Assembly (NCBI GenBank): GCA_002693605.1
Contig: NZQO01000006.1
Location: forward strand, 1-21,079
DNA length: 21,079 nt
Origin: Flavobacteriaceae bacterium
GTDB taxonomy: Bacteria > Bacteroidota > Bacteroidia > Flavobacteriales > Flavobacteriaceae
Direction of reading: 5' to 3'
Numbering within the stretch: the first letter of the stretch is position 1; every line of letters starts with the position of its first letter. The translations under genes were made by a program, and so were the position numbers. Positions 18,162 to 21,079 of this stretch are shown one piece after another. Under the pieces are notes generated by a model. That model did not search any database and was not told the origin of the DNA. It saw nothing but the letters and a program-made list of their open reading frames with translations.

Positions 18162-18436
18162 CTATCTTAAGGTTGCCCAAAGGCTAGCCTCTAGATTGTA
18201 TGTATTGCTAACCGGACAATTTTCCTTGGTCTTGTTCGCTACCGTCTTGAAAGTCTCGGCATCTATACCTAGTACCTTTCAGTAACCGAAGGGTGACTTT
18301 CGGTAATTTCGATGTCTTTCGTGGAAATGGTGCACTCGGTCTCCAAGTTTTCTGGCGTATTGCCTTCATTGGTTAGATATGCGCTGAGCTGCATGGTAAA
18401 CCAACCGGCGTGCGATGCAGCATTGGCTTTTCCTAG
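18162..18436 (-). pseudogene. OsmC-family peroxiredoxin relic, truncated and frameshifted
   Basis: On the minus strand the first frame reads AASHAGWFTMQLSAYL, TPENLETECTIS and EITESHPSVTE, which is the OsmC core. The frame breaks near 18276-18282; the adjacent frame continues KVLGIDAETFKTVANKTKEN, then CPVS and EASL, ending in a stop at 18162-18164. Together these match the central and C-terminal parts of OsmC/organic hydroperoxide resistance proteins. The N-terminal half (about 60 residues) is absent upstream. At the peroxidatic position of the HAGCF motif the codon is TGG, giving Trp instead of Cys, while the second Cys (NCPVS) remains. Frameshift, truncation and loss of the reactive Cys together indicate a dead gene. 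Confidence 0.8.
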
Positions 18437-18639
18437 CTATGATTTTATGTTGGATTAAAGTACAGAAAGTACGTAAATCTACATGCTTTTCCAAAGAAGC
18501 ACATGTCTTCTAGAAGCATTTTATAAAGAATTTAACCACTTGCCCTTCAACCTATTAAATTTGTATTAAAGTGGTAGGCAGTTATTTAATTACGGAGAAA
18601 TTGTGGTATCTTTCAATAAATCAAAAAAACAACTTATAT

Positions 18640-18876
18640 ATGAAAAATACAGAACGAAAAGGATTACTGGCACTAGTGGGAATTGGCTTAGGGGCACTTG
18701 CCTTCTTCGGCTATAAGCGCATGCCAAAACAACGGAAGGACCAACTAAAAGCCAAGGTAAACGAAACCACCGCCAAGATACGCGAAACGGGGAAGGAAGT
18801 TAAGGATTCGATAGCTAACTCATACCAGAACGCGAAGGGCGAAACCCAGACCCAGGTAAACGACCTTACCTCCTGA
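18640..18876 (+). CDS. small YtxH-like membrane-anchored protein
   Basis: 78 residues from ATG 18640; a longer frame from 18571 exists, but the KNTERKGLL start just before the helix is more natural. One membrane helix at about 8-24 (GLLALVGIGLGALAFFGY) is followed by a basic stretch (KRMPKQRKDQLK) and an amphipathic, charged helix to the end (KAKVNETTAKIRETGKEVKD). This is the plan of YtxH/gas-vesicle-like small stress proteins. Function is not established. A shared terminator lies 22 bp after the stop, and the next gene converges. Confidence 0.75.
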   Translation: MKNTERKGLLALVGIGLGALAFFGYKRMPKQRKDQLKAKVNETTAKIRETGKEVKDSIANSYQNAKGETQTQVNDLTS

Positions 18877-18898
18877 CCTCGAGAAATAGGTATTAATG

Positions 18899-18923
18899 CC
18901 CCACCAGTACGGTGGGGTTTTTT
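18899..18923. terminator. terminator shared by two convergent genes
   Basis: Stem CCCCACC (18899-18905), loop AGTAC, GGTGGGG (18911-18917), then six T on the plus strand. It lies between the YtxH-like gene and the DUF1456 gene and touches the DUF1456 stop codon. The plus-strand direction is clear; the minus strand lacks a good T run, so action there is weaker. Confidence 0.85.
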
Positions 18924-19173
18924 ATTTTTCAGATTTTTTCTTCTTCTCTGGCATCGGGCCTCTTAAATGAATTACAAGACCGTTTAGGAAGTTGCGCAAA
19001 AATTGATCGCCGCACTCCATATATTTCGGATGTCCCTCTTTACGATAAATGGCACCCAGCTCACTCTTGGTGACCTTAAAATCTACGAGCGCACAAATAT
19101 TTACAATGTCCTCATCGCGCAGCTTGTGTGCCACGCGCAGTTTTTTCATGATATCATTATTGGTTAGGCCCAT
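18922..19173 (-). CDS. single-domain DUF1456 (YehS-like) protein
   Basis: 83 residues. It matches the second half of E. coli YehS: NNDIMKKLRVAHKLRDEDIV at the start, ELGAIYRKEGHPKYMECGDQ in the middle, then FLRNFLNGL. A Lys-rich tail (KKKKSEK) ends it. DUF1456 proteins usually carry two copies of this domain in about 150 residues; here only one is present and no second copy lies upstream. Function of the family is unknown. It has a good promoter box 16 bp upstream of its ATG and converges on the YtxH-like gene. Confidence 0.88.
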   Translation of the reverse strand: MGLTNNDIMKKLRVAHKLRDEDIVNICALVDFKVTKSELGAIYRKEGHPKYMECGDQFLRNFLNGLVIHLRGPMPEKKKKSEK

Positions 19174-19188
19174 ACGCTAATTTTTTTT

Positions 19189-19196
19189 CAAAGGTA
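19189..19196 (-). promoter_or_regulatory. -7 promoter box TACCTTTG for the DUF1456 gene
   Basis: On the minus strand TACCTTTG is a perfect TAnnTTTG match, 15 bp before the ATG. A -33 TTG at the usual distance is not evident. Confidence 0.5.
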
Positions 19197-19265
19197 CAGT
19201 TTATGGAAATAACGGCGCTTATTTTTGTTGTTGAAGGTAGACGTTTCGACAAATTAGGTTTTTGC

Positions 19266-19273
19266 TATCTTTG
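19266..19273 (+). promoter_or_regulatory. -7 promoter box TATCTTTG for the second propeller gene
   Basis: TATCTTTG matches TAnnTTTG exactly, 23 bp before the ATG at 19297. TTTC at 19244-19247, 18 bp upstream, could stand in for the -33 TTTG. It forms a divergent pair with the DUF1456 promoter. Confidence 0.55.
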
Positions 19274-19296
19274 GATACATTCAATCTAAAATATCC

Positions 19297-21079
19297 ATGA
19301 AAAAACTTTCTACGTTATTAAGTGTCTTTTTTATTTGCTGTGCGGCCATTGCACAAGATGTCAACTCTTATTTTGAACCCCTTACCTATCGCAATATTGG
19401 CCCTTTCAGGGGCGGAAGATCGGTAGCGGCATCCGGCGTGGTCGATGACCCCCTGACCTATTACATGGGCACCACCGGCGGCGGACTATGGAAAACGGAA
19501 GACGCCGGGCAGTATTGGGAGAATATTTCAGACGGGTATTTCAAAACCGGGTCAGTGGGGGCAGTAGCCGTATCCGAAAGTAATCCGAACATTGTGTATG
19601 TTGGTATGGGCGAGCACGCGGTTCGCGGGGTAATGACTTCCCATGGCGATGGCGTTTACAAGAGTACAGATGCGGGCAAAACTTGGGTGCACCTCGGTTT
19701 GGCAGAAACCCAACACATTGCGCGAATGGTGATTCATCCTACAAATCCTGATATCGTATATGTCGCGGCGCAGGGAGCCCTGCATGGTAATTCAGAAGAA
19801 CGGGGCGTTTACAAATCGGTAGACGGTGGAGCTACGTGGAAAAAGGTGCTCTATGTGAATGACATGACCGGGAGTACCGAACTTTCCATGGATATGAACA
19901 ATCCAGACGTTCTTTATACCGCTATGTGGCAGCACCAACGCAAACCGTGGAAGGTAATTAGCGGCGGCGAAGGCAGCGGGCTCTACAAATCTATCGATGC
20001 TGGGGAAACCTGGCAGAAGATCCACAATGGATTGCCTGAGGAAAAGGGAAAGATGGCTATTGCAGTCTCGAGGTCTAATAGCGGCAAGGTGTACGCCCTT
20101 ATTGAAAGTAATACCGAAAAAGATTTAAGTGGTCTCTTCGTATCGAACAACAGCGGCGATAGCTGGAGCAAGGTGAGCGGTGACAATCGCCTAACCCAAC
20201 GGGCCTGGTACTATATTGAAGTTTTCGTAGATCCTAATAACGAAGACGTGGTGTACGTACTTAGCGCCCCGAATCTGCGGTCGAAGGATGGTGGCAAGAC
20301 TTGGGAGACGCTCTCGGGCACCCATGGTGACTATCACGATTTATGGATAAACCCTTCTAATTCAAAAAATATGGTCATCGCCAATGATGGCGGTGCGGCA
20401 ATCTCCTTTAATTTCGGCGAGAGTTGGTCTACCCAGGAAAATATGCCTACCGGGCAATTTTACCGGGTGACGGCCGATAATGTTTTTCCGTACAACATTT
20501 ACGGCGGACAGCAGGATAATACTTCGGTCAAAATAGCGAGCCTAAGTCTGGGGAGAGGCGGTATTGGCCAGCAAGATTGGACGTATGCCGCTGGTGGGGA
20601 AAGTGCCTTTCTGGCATTCGACCCGGAAAATCCGAAAACGGTCTTGGGGGGAAGTTATCTCGGTACGATCGAAGCCCTTGATATGGACAGCAAGGCGAGC
20701 ACCAATATAATGGCGGCGCCCATTCAATACTTAGGCAAAGCGGCCCGCGATATGAAATACCTCTATAACTGGAATGCGCCAATAATTCGTTCACAACATG
20801 AGGAAGAAGTGTATTATCACGCTGCCCAACTAGTGTTGAGGACCGAGGATTTAGGCAAGACCTGGACCGAAGTTTCACCAGACCTTACCCGAAATATAGA
20901 TGAGAAACAGGGCAAGGGCGGCGGCCCTTTAACCAACGAAGCCGTCGGTGCCGAAAATTACGGCACTATTAGCTACTTGGTGGAATCACCTCATGAGAAA
21001 GGAGTTTTCTGGACTGGCAGTGACGATGGCAAGGTACACGTAACGCGAGACCAGATGAATACCTGGCAAGATGTTACGC
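19297..21079 (+). CDS. second sortilin/BNR-type beta-propeller protein (partial, C-terminus outside window)
   Basis: 594 codons visible, running off the right edge without a stop. Signal peptide 1-20 ([17 protein letters not shown]). The mature start [19 protein letters not shown] is the same family opening as in the 1008-residue protein at 9560-12586. At least eight Asp-box motifs are seen: [56 protein letters not shown] and TEDLGKTW. Shared blocks such as GGQQDN and WISGG-like turns (KVISGGEG) align with the paralogue, but the two differ throughout, so the duplication is old. The family is labelled glycosyl hydrolase or VPS10-domain protein; its substrate is unknown. An exported, periplasmic or outer-surface location is likely. 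The C-terminus, which could carry a T9SS domain, is not in view. Confidence 0.9.
   Translation, partial: MKKLSTLLSVFFICCAAIAQDVNSYFEPLTYRNIGPFRGGRSVAASGVVDDPLTYYMGTTGGGLWKTEDAGQYWENISDGYFKTGSVGAVAVSESNPNIVYVGMGEHAVRGVMTSHGDGVYKSTDAGKTWVHLGLAETQHIARMVIHPTNPDIVYVAAQGALHGNSEERGVYKSVDGGATWKKVLYVNDMTGSTELSMDMNNPDVLYTAMWQHQRKPWKVISGGEGSGLYKSIDAGETWQKIHNGLPEEKGKMAIAVSRSNSGKVYALIESNTEKDLSGLFVSNNSGDSWSKVSGDNRLTQRAWYYIEVFVDPNNEDVVYVLSAPNLRSKDGGKTWETLSGTHGDYHDLWINPSNSKNMVIANDGGAAISFNFGESWSTQENMPTGQFYRVTADNVFPYNIYGGQQDNTSVKIASLSLGRGGIGQQDWTYAAGGESAFLAFDPENPKTVLGGSYLGTIEALDMDSKASTNIMAAPIQYLGKAARDMKYLYNWNAPIIRSQHEEEVYYHAAQLVLRTEDLGKTWTEVSPDLTRNIDEKQGKGGGPLTNEAVGAENYGTISYLVESPHEKGVFWTGSDDGKVHVTRDQMNTWQDVT

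Larger units (their letters stand above)
17809..18639. other. gene-poor stretch with relic sequences
   Basis: About 830 bp between the adhesin terminator and the YtxH-like gene. It holds a 32-codon ORF (18003-18101) and an OsmC-family pseudogene (18162-18436), described separately. A promoter-like TATCTTTA lies at 17910-17917, and TATCTTTC at 18607-18614 stands 26 bp before the YtxH-like start. Around 18490-18520 there are short inverted and repeated AGAAGCA words without clear meaning. Nothing else coding was found. Confidence 0.6.

Noticed and set aside
18490..18520. Clustered AGAAGCA/TGCTT words and the palindrome CTTCTAGAAG
   Set aside because: Too short for a terminator or attachment site, with no T run and no partner copy elsewhere in the window.

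Overview
The window looks like the chromosome of a marine-type flavobacterium (Bacteroidota, probably Flavobacteriaceae). The grounds are a type IX secretion C-terminal sorting domain on a giant surface protein, SprB/HYR-type repeats, secreted Asp-box beta-propeller proteins, promoter-like boxes of the Bacteroidota form TAnnTTTG, and the lack of clear Shine-Dalgarno sites. No rRNA, tRNA, insertion sequence or CRISPR array was seen.

Left part (1-8475, all minus strand): a tightly packed operon read from right to left. It encodes a PelF-type cytosolic glycosyltransferase, a PelG-type polytopic exporter with an unusual N-terminal extension, a secreted GH114/PelA-type endo-alpha-1,4-polygalactosaminidase, a 672-residue multi-pass membrane protein that I cannot assign to a Pel protein, and a large lipoprotein with a NodB-like deacetylase signature (DUF2194-like). 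The last gene runs off the left edge. Neighbouring genes overlap or lie 4 bp apart. This is a non-canonical, Bacteroidota-type Pel polysaccharide locus. The two halves of proteobacterial PelA are separate proteins, and no recognisable PelB, PelC, PelD or PelE is present in the window. It is the most interesting system here.

Middle (8476-12928): an AT-rich divergent intergenic region carrying two adjacent perfect 15-bp palindromes, then a small one-helix membrane protein of unknown function, then (minus strand, convergent) a 1008-residue secreted sortilin/BNR-type beta-propeller protein.

Right part (12929-21079): a 1609-residue T9SS-exported adhesin-like protein with a thrombospondin-C-like domain, an SprB repeat, a C-type lectin domain and many four-cysteine HYR-like repeats, ending in a strong terminator. 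An 830-bp stretch poor in intact genes follows; it holds a decayed OsmC-family gene whose peroxidatic Cys position is now Trp, and a 32-codon ORF. Then come a small YtxH-like membrane protein and a single-domain DUF1456 protein, convergent over a shared terminator. The window ends inside a second Asp-box beta-propeller gene, a paralogue of the 1008-residue one.

Functionally the window is about the cell surface: synthesis, export and trimming of an amino-sugar exopolysaccharide on the left, and large secreted surface proteins on the right. No sequence evidence links the adhesin directly to the polysaccharide.
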